DNA of 15,208 nt from Natronohydrobacter sp. Lineage in GTDB: Bacteria > Pseudomonadota > Alphaproteobacteria > Rhodobacterales > Rhodobacteraceae. The notes under the pieces are model-generated. The model searched no databases and was not told the origin of the DNA. It saw only the letters and a program-made list of their open reading frames with translations. Of this stretch, positions 1 through 7,083 are shown piece after piece (position 1 is the stretch's first letter; each line of letters starts with the position of its first letter). Both the position numbers and the translations under genes were made by a program. Location of the stretch: contig SKSL01000054.1 of NCBI GenBank assembly GCA_007123015.1, forward strand, positions 1 through 15,208, written 5' to 3'.

Positions 1-458
1 CGCTGCGGCGCGAGGGGCTTGAGGCGGCGGCCCTGATCGCAGGGCGGCTGCTCTCGATTGTCGCAGTGACACTGGCGCTGCTGGCCACGTTGTCCCCCTT
101 TGATCTGGTCTCGGGCCTGCGCGCGCTGCGGGTGCCTGTGCTGATGACCGACCTTGCCCTGCTGACCCTGCGCTATCTTGATGAGCTCACAGCAGAATTG
201 CGCCGCAGTGCGGTTGCGCGCCGCATGCGCGGCGGCGGGCAGGGCTGGCGGGCGCTTTCTGATCATGCGCAAAGTCTGGCCACCAGTCTGATCCGCGCGC
301 AGGCCCGATCCGAGCGGCTTTGGGCCGCAATGCGGTTGCGCGGTTATGGCGCAGGACCTGAAACTGCGCTGCCGCCCTTGCAATTCCCGGAACGGCTGGC
401 CATCGCCAGCGCTGTGATTCTGGCAATCGGGGTGATATGGCTGGACCGGATCTTGTGA
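1..458 (+). CDS. cbiQ: ECF transporter T component, CbiQ/EcfT family (5' partial)
   Basis: This is the C-terminal part of the integral-membrane coupling subunit of an energy-coupling-factor importer, which links ATPase motion to a substrate-capture protein in the inner membrane. The frame is already open at base 3, so the true start lies upstream; 151 codons are visible. Near the window edge there is a hydrophobic helix (GRLLSIVAVTLALLATL) followed by SPFDL and an LRALRVP segment, the usual CbiQ pattern. Two Arg-Gly coupling motifs follow, ARRMRG and AMRLRGYG, which correspond to the conserved EcfT motifs that dock on the ATPases. A last membrane helix closes the protein. The next gene, the matching ATPase, overlaps its end. 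T protein followed by ATPase is the cbiMNQO/nikMNQO order; bioMNY normally has the ATPase first. Cobalt or nickel is thus the likely substrate, but the substrate-binding M/N genes would lie outside the window, so the symbol is tentative. Confidence 0.85.
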   Translation, partial: LRREGLEAAALIAGRLLSIVAVTLALLATLSPFDLVSGLRALRVPVLMTDLALLTLRYLDELTAELRRSAVARRMRGGGQGWRALSDHAQSLATSLIRAQARSERLWAAMRLRGYGAGPETALPPLQFPERLAIASAVILAIGVIWLDRIL

Positions 459-1210
459 GCGTCTTGCGCTGTGAGGCGCTTTCAGTGGGTTGGCCAAGCC
501 ATGCGCCTGTGCTGCGCGATCTGACCTTCAGCATCGCGCCGGGGGCGCATGTCGGGCTTGTGGGGCCGAATGGCGCTGGCAAGACCTCGCTTTTCCACAC
601 CATCGCCGGCGTGCTGCCAGCACAAGCCGGGGCTGTGCTGGTCCAGGGCCGCGCGGTCGTGCCGGGGCAGTTCAGACCAGAAACTGCGCTGGTGTTCCAG
701 CAGGCCGAAGATCAGCTTTTCTGTCCCACCTTGATCGAGGATATCTGTTTCGGGCCGCGCAATCTGGGGTTGTCAGACGCAGAGATCCGCGCGCGCGCCG
801 ACGACGCGCTGGCGCTCTGCGGGCTGACCGGCTTGGAGGACCGACCTGTCCATCACCTCTCGGGTGGGGAGAAGCGCCGCGCTTGCATTGCAGGCGCGCT
901 GGTCATGCGGCCCGAATTGATGCTGCTTGATGAACCTTCGGCCGCGCTGGACATGCGTCAACGCCGACGACTGATCGCACTGTTGCAAGGCATCGGTCAG
1001 GCGCTGCTGATCGCCAGCCACGATCTGGAACTGGTGCTGGAGCTTTGCCCGCGTGTGATCGTCATCGACCAGGGCCGCATGTGCGCAGATGGCCCCGCAC
1101 GCGAGGTCCTGGGCGATGCGCAGCTGATGGCCGCGCATGGGCAGGAAGTGCCGCATTCGCTGACACCCCATGACAGTGCCGGGCATGTGCATGTCAAAAA
1201 CGCGCCCTGA
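437..1210 (+). CDS. cbiO: ECF transporter ATP-binding protein, CbiO/EcfA family
   Basis: This is the cytoplasmic ATPase that powers the ECF importer, a 257-aa protein of normal length. Visible elements are Walker A GPNGAGKT (43-50), a Q-loop FQQAEDQLF (87-95) of the type seen in ECF and CbiO ATPases, signature LSGGEKRR (141-148), Walker B LMLLDEP (161-167) and H-loop H195. The C-terminus ends in a His-bearing tail (HGQEVPHSL, then H245, H250, H252), as is common in nickel/cobalt importers. The ATG at 437 lies 22 bp inside cbiQ behind a GGGG tract. An alternative is GTG at 455, which would overlap the cbiQ stop as GTGA and give 251 aa; both keep every motif. Translational coupling to cbiQ is expected. 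The family call is firm; the metal substrate is inferred from gene order and tail. Confidence 0.9.
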   Translation: MAGPDLVSVLRCEALSVGWPSHAPVLRDLTFSIAPGAHVGLVGPNGAGKTSLFHTIAGVLPAQAGAVLVQGRAVVPGQFRPETALVFQQAEDQLFCPTLIEDICFGPRNLGLSDAEIRARADDALALCGLTGLEDRPVHHLSGGEKRRACIAGALVMRPELMLLDEPSAALDMRQRRRLIALLQGIGQALLIASHDLELVLELCPRVIVIDQGRMCADGPAREVLGDAQLMAAHGQEVPHSLTPHDSAGHVHVKNAP

Positions 1211-1228
1211 CCGATAGCGGCCCGGTCA
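1208..1228 (+). terminator. weak hairpin at the end of cbiO
   Basis: A 6-bp inverted repeat, TGACCG (1208-1213) and CGGTCA (1223-1228), with a 9-base loop begins on the cbiO stop codon. No T-run follows, so it is at best a weak or Rho-assisted end of the importer transcript. The rest of 1229-1387 separates this unit from the convergent hemN. Confidence 0.25.
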
Positions 1229-1261
1229 AGTCATGACCATCGCAGGGCTGTCACAGTGCAG

Positions 1262-1357
1262 ATGCAGCGCTATTGGTTGTCTGGCACGCTGGTCGCTGCA
1301 GCCGGGGCCCTTCATGGCAGCAAGCGCGGCCAGATCTTGCTGCAGGACTGCTATTGA
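1262..1357 (+). CDS. possible 31-codon small ORF in a convergent gap
   Basis: ATG at 1262 opens a 31-codon frame ending in TGA at 1355. The peptide begins MQRYWLSGTLVAAAGALHG, a short hydrophobic stretch followed by a basic and polar tail. Most third positions are G or C, as in the neighbouring genes, but with so few codons this is weak evidence. There is no good ribosome-binding site; the nearest purine run (AGGG at 1244-1247) is about 14 bases from the ATG. I recognise no family. It could be a real small membrane peptide, the remnant of a decayed gene, or chance. It lies between the ends of cbiO and hemN. Confidence 0.2.
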   Translation: MQRYWLSGTLVAAAGALHGSKRGQILLQDCY

Positions 1358-1387
1358 TGACCCGTTTTGTCGGCGCGACGCGCCTGC

Positions 1388-2737
1388 TCAGACAGCTGTC
1401 GAATGGCGGGCCGTGCTGCCTGCAAGATAGCTGTCGAACGCGGCCGCTGCGAGGCGCACCAGCGGGCGGCCCCGGTCGGTCATTGTCACCTGACCGTTGC
1501 GGATGGCGACAAGACCATCTGCCTGCATCTCGGCAAGCCCCTCAGCCGCGTCGCGCCACCAGTCGGCAGGTGCAGCATGTTTCGCGCCGATGGCATCGGC
1601 ATCGACATGCCCGTCGCACATCAGCCGCTCGATCACCTCGGCGCGCAAGCGATCCTCACCGACAAAGGCCCGGCCCTTCGCGACGGGCAGATGGCCCGTT
1701 TCGACAGCGCGCGCCCATGCGCCGGTCTCGGCAATATTCTGCAGATAGCCCGCAGGCGTCCGCCCGATCGAGGTCGCGCCGATGCCGATCAGAGTTTCGG
1801 CCTGATCCGTGGTGTAGCCCTGGAAATTCCGCCGCAGCCAGCCCTCGCGCGCAGCAATCGCCAGATCATCGTCAGGCAGGGCGAAATGATCCAGCCCGAT
1901 GGCCACATAGCCCTCGGTCGCCAGCGCTTCGGCTGCTGCACTGGCTTGGGCTGCGCGTTCTTCGGCACCGGGCAAGGCGTCTTCCGGGATCATGCGCTGA
2001 TTCTTGGCCATCCAGGGCACATGCGCATAGCCGAACAGCGCCACCCGGTCCGGGCGCATCCCGGCGCTGAGTTTCACAGTCTCGATCAGGCTATCGACTG
2101 TCTGATAGGGCAGGCCATAGATCAGGTCGAAATTGATCCCCGACACTCCGCCCGCGCGCAATTCTTCGACTGACCTGCGCACCATCGCAGGCGGCTGCAC
2201 CCGGTTGATCGCCTTTTGCACTTTCACATCGAATTCCTGCACACCGAAACTGGCGCGTGTGAAGCCCAGCGCGCCGATGCGCGCGGCCATCTCGGGGGTC
2301 AGCGTGCGCGGATCGCTCTCGATGGCGATCTCAGCCTCCGGGGCGAAATCCCAGAGTGCGCGGATATCGTCCATCACTATGGCCAGATCGTCTGGCGAGA
2401 GCGCAGTGGGCGTGCCACCGCCCCAATGCAGATGCGACACTTTCATGCGTGCAGGCAGCGCATCGGCGGTCAGCGCGACTTCCTTGCGCAGTGTCGCGAC
2501 GTAATCGGCGACAGGGTCATAGCGCGCGGCCAGTTTCATGTTGCAGCCGCAATACCAGCACATCTGCCGACAAAACGGCACATGCAGATAGAGTGAGACA
2601 GGTGCCAAGGGGTCCAGCGCGGCCAGCCAGTCGCGATAGCAGGCCTCATCGACATCCTTCGCAAAATGCGGCGCCGTTGGATAGCTTGTGTAGCGCGGCG
2701 AGGCACGGCGGGCGTAGCGGTCGATGACAGGGTCCAT
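1388..2737 (-). CDS. hemN: oxygen-independent coproporphyrinogen III oxidase (radical SAM)
   Basis: HemN converts coproporphyrinogen III to protoporphyrinogen IX without oxygen by two radical decarboxylations, in the cytoplasmic haem (and possibly bacteriochlorophyll) pathway. From the chosen start the protein has 449 aa, the normal HemN length. The cluster motif is C56-x3-C60-x2-C63 with C65 next to it (FCRQMCWYCGC), preceded by the SAM-contacting Tyr in LYLHVPFC (Y50). GGGTP (106-110) and IESDPRTL follow as in HemN, and RYTSYPTAP near the N-terminus is the HemN signature. The frame opens further back, at 2800, but ATG 2737 is preferred because GGAAAGG stands 7 bases upstream and the family begins here. 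The gene lies downstream of opgG on the same strand but has its own redox-type promoter region, so it need not depend on the glucan operon. Confidence 0.95.
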   Translation of the reverse strand: MDPVIDRYARRASPRYTSYPTAPHFAKDVDEACYRDWLAALDPLAPVSLYLHVPFCRQMCWYCGCNMKLAARYDPVADYVATLRKEVALTADALPARMKVSHLHWGGGTPTALSPDDLAIVMDDIRALWDFAPEAEIAIESDPRTLTPEMAARIGALGFTRASFGVQEFDVKVQKAINRVQPPAMVRRSVEELRAGGVSGINFDLIYGLPYQTVDSLIETVKLSAGMRPDRVALFGYAHVPWMAKNQRMIPEDALPGAEERAAQASAAAEALATEGYVAIGLDHFALPDDDLAIAAREGWLRRNFQGYTTDQAETLIGIGATSIGRTPAGYLQNIAETGAWARAVETGHLPVAKGRAFVGEDRLRAEVIERLMCDGHVDADAIGAKHAAPADWWRDAAEGLAEMQADGLVAIRNGQVTMTDRGRPLVRLAAAAFDSYLAGSTARHSTAV

Positions 2738-2806
2738 ATGCGGGCCTTTCCGGACAGGGTAAAGCGCGGGTCCGGGCGTCCGGACAGACATGATGCGCAA
2801 ACGAGT

Positions 2807-2844
2807 TCAGATCAGCTTAGAGCACGATCTGTCAGATTTCTTTG
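2807..2844 (-). promoter_or_regulatory. predicted hemN promoter
   Basis: On the minus strand TCTAAG (bases 2821-2816) matches TATAAT at four of six positions and sits about 30 bp from the FNR box centre. Transcription would begin near 2807-2810, leaving a leader of about 70 bases. The -35 region (about 2839-2844) is poor, as expected for an activator-dependent promoter, and lies under both candidate regulator sites. Confidence 0.45.
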
Positions 2845-2847
2845 ACA
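2830..2847 (-). promoter_or_regulatory. possible CrtJ/PpsR operator overlapping the FnrL box
   Basis: TGTCA (2830-2834) and TGACA (2843-2847) form a perfect inverted repeat with an 8-base spacer, matching the CrtJ/PpsR pattern TGT-N12-ACA. It shares six bases with the FnrL box and covers the expected -35 region of the hemN promoter, a repressor-like position. CrtJ/PpsR control of haem genes is known in Rhodobacter. Chance match remains possible because the motif is short, and no photosynthesis gene lies in the window. Confidence 0.45.
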
Positions 2848-2855
2848 TGTGTCAA
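2842..2855 (-). promoter_or_regulatory. FnrL/FNR box upstream of hemN
   Basis: TTGAC-ATGT-GTCAA is a perfectly symmetric FNR-type site (consensus TTGAY-N4-RTCAA), centred at 2848.5, about 111 bp upstream of the hemN ATG. A -10-like element lies about 30 bp nearer the gene, which is the geometry of a class II activated promoter with the box near -41. FnrL activation of hemN under low oxygen is established in Rhodobacter; the sequence here supports the same control. Confidence 0.8.
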
Positions 2856-3024
2856 TGCGTGCTTGCGCGTGCCCGCGATGCTGTCGAGCAACATCACCTT
2901 GGGCCAAAGCGGCACAGGCTCCGCGCGCTATTGTTACGACGGGGCTGCGCATGGGTCAGGGTCAGGGTGTGCCGGGCTATGCCGATAACGAATAGACCCC
3001 TGTCCATGACATTGACCAAGCAGA

Positions 3025-4614
3025 TCATGGTCCCGCGCCCCCCTCACGCCAAAGCCAGACTGGCGCCGCAGCGCTGCCTGTGTCGTCGCCAGAGCGGTGG
3101 CGCAGGTCCACGCGCAATTCGACGACCGCTCGCGGGTCTTGACGTGTCAGAAGGAAACTCGCGCGCAATGTGTCGGGCTCGGATGACAAGGCGTGCAATG
3201 TCTGACCCGACACTTCTGCACCCTCGGGCGCAGAGATTATCAGCGCCAGCGCCTCGGGGGCAGGTAGATCCGCGCCTTGCACAGGCACATAGTCAATCAC
3301 AAATCGCCGCGCGTCCCGTTGGCTGGGCTCGATCCCCGAAGCCTGCCGAAGCGGCTGCAGGATCAGCGCTGGATCAGCCTCTGGCAGCGCGTCCAGACCC
3401 GCAGGCTGCCAGCGCAAGCGATAGGCGAAACGGTGCTCCTGTCCGGGCACAAGCGGGTGTGCAGGGCGCCAGAACGCGGCGATATTATCGGCAAATTCAT
3501 CAATCGTGGGTATTTCCAACAGCATGACAGCCCCTGCACCCCAATCGCCCACAGGCTCGACCACCGCAGAGGGGCGGCGGTGATAGGCGGCCTCGTCATC
3601 GCGGAACCGCTCGAACTGGTCAGGCGATTGCATCAGCCCGAAGCGGCGCGGCGCTATGTCGGCAAAAGCGGAGAGTTGCACGCTCGCAGGGTTGGTCAGG
3701 GGCCGCCACAGCCGTTCCCCGGCACCATTGTCGATCAGCAGCACATCGCTGTCATGCACCGCTGGCCGGAAATCATCCAGACCTGCAGGCCCCATATCCG
3801 AATGCTGAAACATCGAGGTCAAGGGCGCGATCCCGGCATCATGCAGCGCCTCGCGCGGGAACAGATGCAAGGCACAGTCCATCACAGTGTCCGGCGCATC
3901 CGCGCGGCCCGGTGTGACGCGCGCAATCAGCGCGGCCGCCGCGCGTGGGCTGTCGATCACACAGCCCAGATCCAACCTGCCCGGACCAGTGCCCAGCACG
4001 ACAATGTGCCGGATGACCGGGAATTCTTCAGGATCAGGCCCCCCTGTGCCAAGTGCGAGAGCGCGCGCAGACAGCCCATAGACAGCATCGCGCGCAAGGG
4101 CGCGGAAATAGCTGGCGCCCTGAAAAACGATCAGTTCGTCAAGGCGGTCATCAGCATTCAACGGATAGAGCACTCTGAGACCGGAAAACCCGGCCTCTAG
4201 ATGCGGGTGATCGGGTGGGGTGTCCGGGAAATACCGCCTGTCGAAGTCAAACAGCCCTGCGCTGAGCTGTGGTGCCGGATCGCCTTCGGCAAAGCTTATA
4301 CCGACCGGATCGGGGAACAGCCAGCCGGGTGGCAGCAGATCCGCGCGGAACTGATGGCCCAGCGGCAAGCGTCCGGCCCGCCCTTCGATCGGGCGAATGG
4401 CGCGGTGGCTGTCATAGGTCAGATCGTCAAAAGGGGGCGGCAGGCGGCGCGCGTTGGGTGCATAAGCCGCATCTGCAAGCGCGCGCGCGGCAGTGATCAC
4501 GGCCTGAGCGCTGTCAAGGGCGCTCGACGCCGCCACAGGTCGGCCCCAGCCCGCAGCGCTGCTGGCCAGCGAAAGGGTCGCGGCGCTGCGCATCAGAAAC
4601 CCCCGGCGCGTCAT
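3025..4614 (-). CDS. opgG: periplasmic glucan biosynthesis protein OpgG/OpgD (MdoG family)
   Basis: This is a periplasmic protein required for building osmoregulated periplasmic glucans; in the family it acts on the beta-glucan backbone as it emerges from OpgH. The length of 529 aa fits OpgG/OpgD (about 510-550). The N-terminus TRRGFLMRS, then a hydrophobic stretch (11-22) and an AxA-like site near VAA (27-29), is a twin-arginine export signal. Tat export is typical of OpgD, whereas E. coli OpgG has a Sec signal, so the OpgD name is also possible. Family landmarks include FDDLTYDSHRAIRP, LPLGHQFRADLLPPG, GASYFRALARDAVYGLSARA, SMFQHSDMGP and VLLIDNGAGERLWRPLTNP. The ATG overlaps the stop of the upstream opgH fusion (ATGA, 4614-4611), so the two are translated together. 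hemN follows 287 bp downstream. Confidence 0.93.
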   Translation of the reverse strand: MTRRGFLMRSAATLSLASSAAGWGRPVAASSALDSAQAVITAARALADAAYAPNARRLPPPFDDLTYDSHRAIRPIEGRAGRLPLGHQFRADLLPPGWLFPDPVGISFAEGDPAPQLSAGLFDFDRRYFPDTPPDHPHLEAGFSGLRVLYPLNADDRLDELIVFQGASYFRALARDAVYGLSARALALGTGGPDPEEFPVIRHIVVLGTGPGRLDLGCVIDSPRAAAALIARVTPGRADAPDTVMDCALHLFPREALHDAGIAPLTSMFQHSDMGPAGLDDFRPAVHDSDVLLIDNGAGERLWRPLTNPASVQLSAFADIAPRRFGLMQSPDQFERFRDDEAAYHRRPSAVVEPVGDWGAGAVMLLEIPTIDEFADNIAAFWRPAHPLVPGQEHRFAYRLRWQPAGLDALPEADPALILQPLRQASGIEPSQRDARRFVIDYVPVQGADLPAPEALALIISAPEGAEVSGQTLHALSSEPDTLRASFLLTRQDPRAVVELRVDLRHRSGDDTGSAAAPVWLWREGGAGP

Positions 4615-7082
4615 GCGGCACTCTGGCGGGCCAGCGGCGCTGCGGGCTGGGACTGGTCTTCGGCCAGTTGCAGAACCATCAGCTGGTAGCGCATGAACCC
4701 GGCGCGATAGGCATTGGTCAAGGCGTTGCCTCCGATAATATTGGCAAAAAGCGGCACGCGCGCCAGCCCGAGCGCATCGGCCACAGGTCCGATCACCCGC
4801 AGCGCGCGGTCGCGCAGACGATCAAGTCTCAGAAGCGGTGTCAGGTCAGTGACCGAGATCACGCGAAAGCCCTGCGCCTTTGCGTCCGCGATCAGGCTGC
4901 TGGCCGGGCTGACATGGCCCAGATGCCAGCCGCGCTGAAACGCGTCGATCAGTCTGGCCGCGTCAGGCGCGGTGCTGGCCGCAAGGTCATCGCTCAGCAT
5001 GTCATCAGCGATGATCAGAACGCCGCCCGGCCGCAGATGCAGCTGCACAGCGCGCAGGAAACTGGCGGCGCTGTCACAATGCACATGGCTCTCGATGGCC
5101 AAGGCCAGATCTGCAGGGGGCAGGGTCGTGGGCAGCGCGAAATCCGAGTGCAGGATGCTGACGCGCCCCCGCAAGTGCCGCGCGTCCAGGTGCTGCTGCG
5201 CGATCTGGGCTTGCGCGGCGCTGAGCGTCAGACCGCCCAGTCTTGCCTCTGGCCACTGCCGGGCAAGGTGCAACAGGGTTCCCCCCACACCACAGCCCAG
5301 ATCACGCACTTGCGCCGGGGCCTGGCCGAGGGCCTGTTCAGCGGCTTCGGCGACCAGCGCGTTGATATGCGCAGCGGCCCCGACTGTGCTGGTCACCCCC
5401 GGCCCCCAGAGCGGGCGGTGGATCGCGAGCGCCGCGCCACTGCCCCCGACCCGCAGGAAACGCCCGGTACTGGCATCGTAATAGCGCTTGATGTCGTCAT
5501 GCCTCCGCGCGCTGGTCACTTCGGGCCGCTGATCAAGCCAGGGCACCAGCCACGGCGCGCAGAGCAAGGGCAGCGTCACGGGCATCACCAGCAGCCCCGC
5601 CAGCAGAGCGGCCGTCATGGTCTCGCCAATCAGGGCCTGCGGGGCCATGACAGCACCTGTGATGGCAAGTCCTGCAAGCACGGGGATGCGGCCTGTGCCG
5701 TATGCCTGCCCCTGCACGACGCCGGAAGGCAGCCAGCCACTATCGCGCCCCAGCGCCACGGAACCGACAAACCCTGTGCGGCGCAGCATAGCGAGCGGCG
5801 CAAACAAGGTCGAGAGAGCAAGCTCTGCCCAGAGCGCTCGCCAGACAATCGCGCGCCGTCGACGCGTGCGCAGCTTGCGGTAGATGTCCAGCAGCCCCGC
5901 CAGTTTCGGCACCATCAACAGCCCCAGCATCGCCGCCAGTGGCAGCAGCGCGGCCGCCGTGGCATGCACAGCGCCGGACCCGAACAGCAGGACCAGCGCC
6001 AGCCATATTGGTGCTGACAGGTAGCTCTGGATCCCTGCGGCCAGATGCAGCCGGCTGGCCGGGTGCAGCCCCTTCGCGCCGATGACGCGCAGATGTTGCA
6101 GATTGCCCTGCGCCCAGCGCCGATCGCGTCTGAAATGGGCCGCGACCGTCTCGGGCGCATCTTCGAAGCTGCCCCGATTGTCCGGGTCGATCTGAACGGT
6201 CCAGCCAGAACGGCGCAGAAACGCGGCCTCGACAAAATCATGGCTAAGCATCGGCCCGCCCCAGGGTGCCCTGCCGGGCAAATCTGGCAGCTTCGTGATC
6301 TCGGCGAAAGCGCGAGTGCGGATCAGCGCGTTATGGCCCCAGAAATTGCCTGTATCGCCGCTCAGCCGCGACAGGCCGCGCGCAAAGACCGGACCGCAAA
6401 GCCGCCCGGACAGCCGCTGCAACCGGGCAAAACGGCTTGCGCCGGGGCGCAGGCGGATCGCGGCCTGAACCAGCCCCAGCTGCGGCGCAGTGGCCATCTG
6501 CGCGCGCAGGTCAGCCAGCCGTTCGGCGCTGAAACCGCTATCGGCATCCAGCATCAGCATCGTCTCGAACGAGGCCCCATGCTGCGTGAACCAGTCGCGC
6601 AGATTGCCGGGTTTGCGACCTGTTGGGGCAACGCGGTTGCGATAGCGCAGCCCCAGCGACAGAAGCGGTGCCAGCGCTGCGCGCTCGGCCCGCAGTGCCT
6701 TTGGGTCGGTCGTGTCCGACAGCACGAAAATCGTGCAGTCATGGGCCTGCCCTGTGGCATCGAGCGCGCGCAATGTCTGGCGCAATCGCGCAGCAAGGGG
6801 CGTTGGGTCTTCACCGCATATCGTCCAGAGCAAGGCACAGCGCCCCGGCGATACTGTAGCCTTTGCGGGGGACGGGGCAGGGGTCGCCATACCCGTGATG
6901 GCCGTCACAGAAGACCCCGCGAGCCCCGCTGCGTTGAGCGTGAAGAGCACTGTCACCAGCACCACAAGCGCCGGATGGGTTTGCTGCAGGTCGATACCCC
7001 AGAGCAAGGCCAGCGCCAGCACTGCGGTCATGATCAGAGCCGCGGCAAGCTGCTGCAGCCTGGCGCGGGGCAGCGCGGTCAT
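4611..7082 (-). CDS. opgH: OpgH glucan glucosyltransferase fused to a C-terminal SAM methyltransferase
   Basis: OpgH is the inner-membrane GT2 enzyme that polymerises UDP-glucose into the OPG backbone and exports it. Of 823 aa, residues 1-515 or so are OpgH: two helices (about 10-30 and 37-57), DADSG (179-183), GNFWGHNALIR (245-255), the catalytic-loop motif SHDFVEA (280-286) and RRDRRWAQGN (318-327), then several more helices to about 511. The long cytoplasmic N-terminal extension of E. coli OpgH is absent. From about 530 a second domain begins (IKRYYDASTGRF). It has a class I methyltransferase SAM motif DLGCGVGG (594-601), GLTLSAAQ (617-624), acidic motif ESHVHCD (664-670) and LRPGGVLIIADD (683-694), resembling CFA-synthase/UbiE-type enzymes. 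The reading frame is unbroken across the junction. The methyltransferase substrate is unknown. The start lies one base after the cytochrome b561 stop (TGAcATG). Confidence 0.9.
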   Translation of the reverse strand: MTALPRARLQQLAAALIMTAVLALALLWGIDLQQTHPALVVLVTVLFTLNAAGLAGSSVTAITGMATPAPSPAKATVSPGRCALLWTICGEDPTPLAARLRQTLRALDATGQAHDCTIFVLSDTTDPKALRAERAALAPLLSLGLRYRNRVAPTGRKPGNLRDWFTQHGASFETMLMLDADSGFSAERLADLRAQMATAPQLGLVQAAIRLRPGASRFARLQRLSGRLCGPVFARGLSRLSGDTGNFWGHNALIRTRAFAEITKLPDLPGRAPWGGPMLSHDFVEAAFLRRSGWTVQIDPDNRGSFEDAPETVAAHFRRDRRWAQGNLQHLRVIGAKGLHPASRLHLAAGIQSYLSAPIWLALVLLFGSGAVHATAAALLPLAAMLGLLMVPKLAGLLDIYRKLRTRRRRAIVWRALWAELALSTLFAPLAMLRRTGFVGSVALGRDSGWLPSGVVQGQAYGTGRIPVLAGLAITGAVMAPQALIGETMTAALLAGLLVMPVTLPLLCAPWLVPWLDQRPEVTSARRHDDIKRYYDASTGRFLRVGGSGAALAIHRPLWGPGVTSTVGAAAHINALVAEAAEQALGQAPAQVRDLGCGVGGTLLHLARQWPEARLGGLTLSAAQAQIAQQHLDARHLRGRVSILHSDFALPTTLPPADLALAIESHVHCDSAASFLRAVQLHLRPGGVLIIADDMLSDDLAASTAPDAARLIDAFQRGWHLGHVSPASSLIADAKAQGFRVISVTDLTPLLRLDRLRDRALRVIGPVADALGLARVPLFANIIGGNALTNAYRAGFMRYQLMVLQLAEDQSQPAAPLARQSAA

Positions 7083-7083
7083 G

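Noticed and set aside
1391..1400. Perfect palindrome GACAGCTGTC at the hemN 3' end, with AGCTGTCGAA repeated about 35 bp on
   Set aside because: It lies within hemN codons, is short and has no further copies nearby; this is expected by chance in GC-rich coding DNA.
2738..2800. Upstream ATG of hemN at 2800 (470-residue version)
   Set aside because: The extra 21 residues do not match the family start, and a good GGAAAGG site precedes ATG 2737; 2800 also lies at the predicted transcription start.
2877..2895. Hairpin with GATG/CATC arms after opgG
   Set aside because: The stem is interrupted by a mismatch and a wobble and has no T-run, so it cannot be supported as a terminator.
4668..6017. Long plus-strand open frame across the OpgH-methyltransferase gene
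   Set aside because: It has low-complexity Arg/Gln/His composition and no domain, and lies opposite a gene with strong GT2 and methyltransferase motifs.
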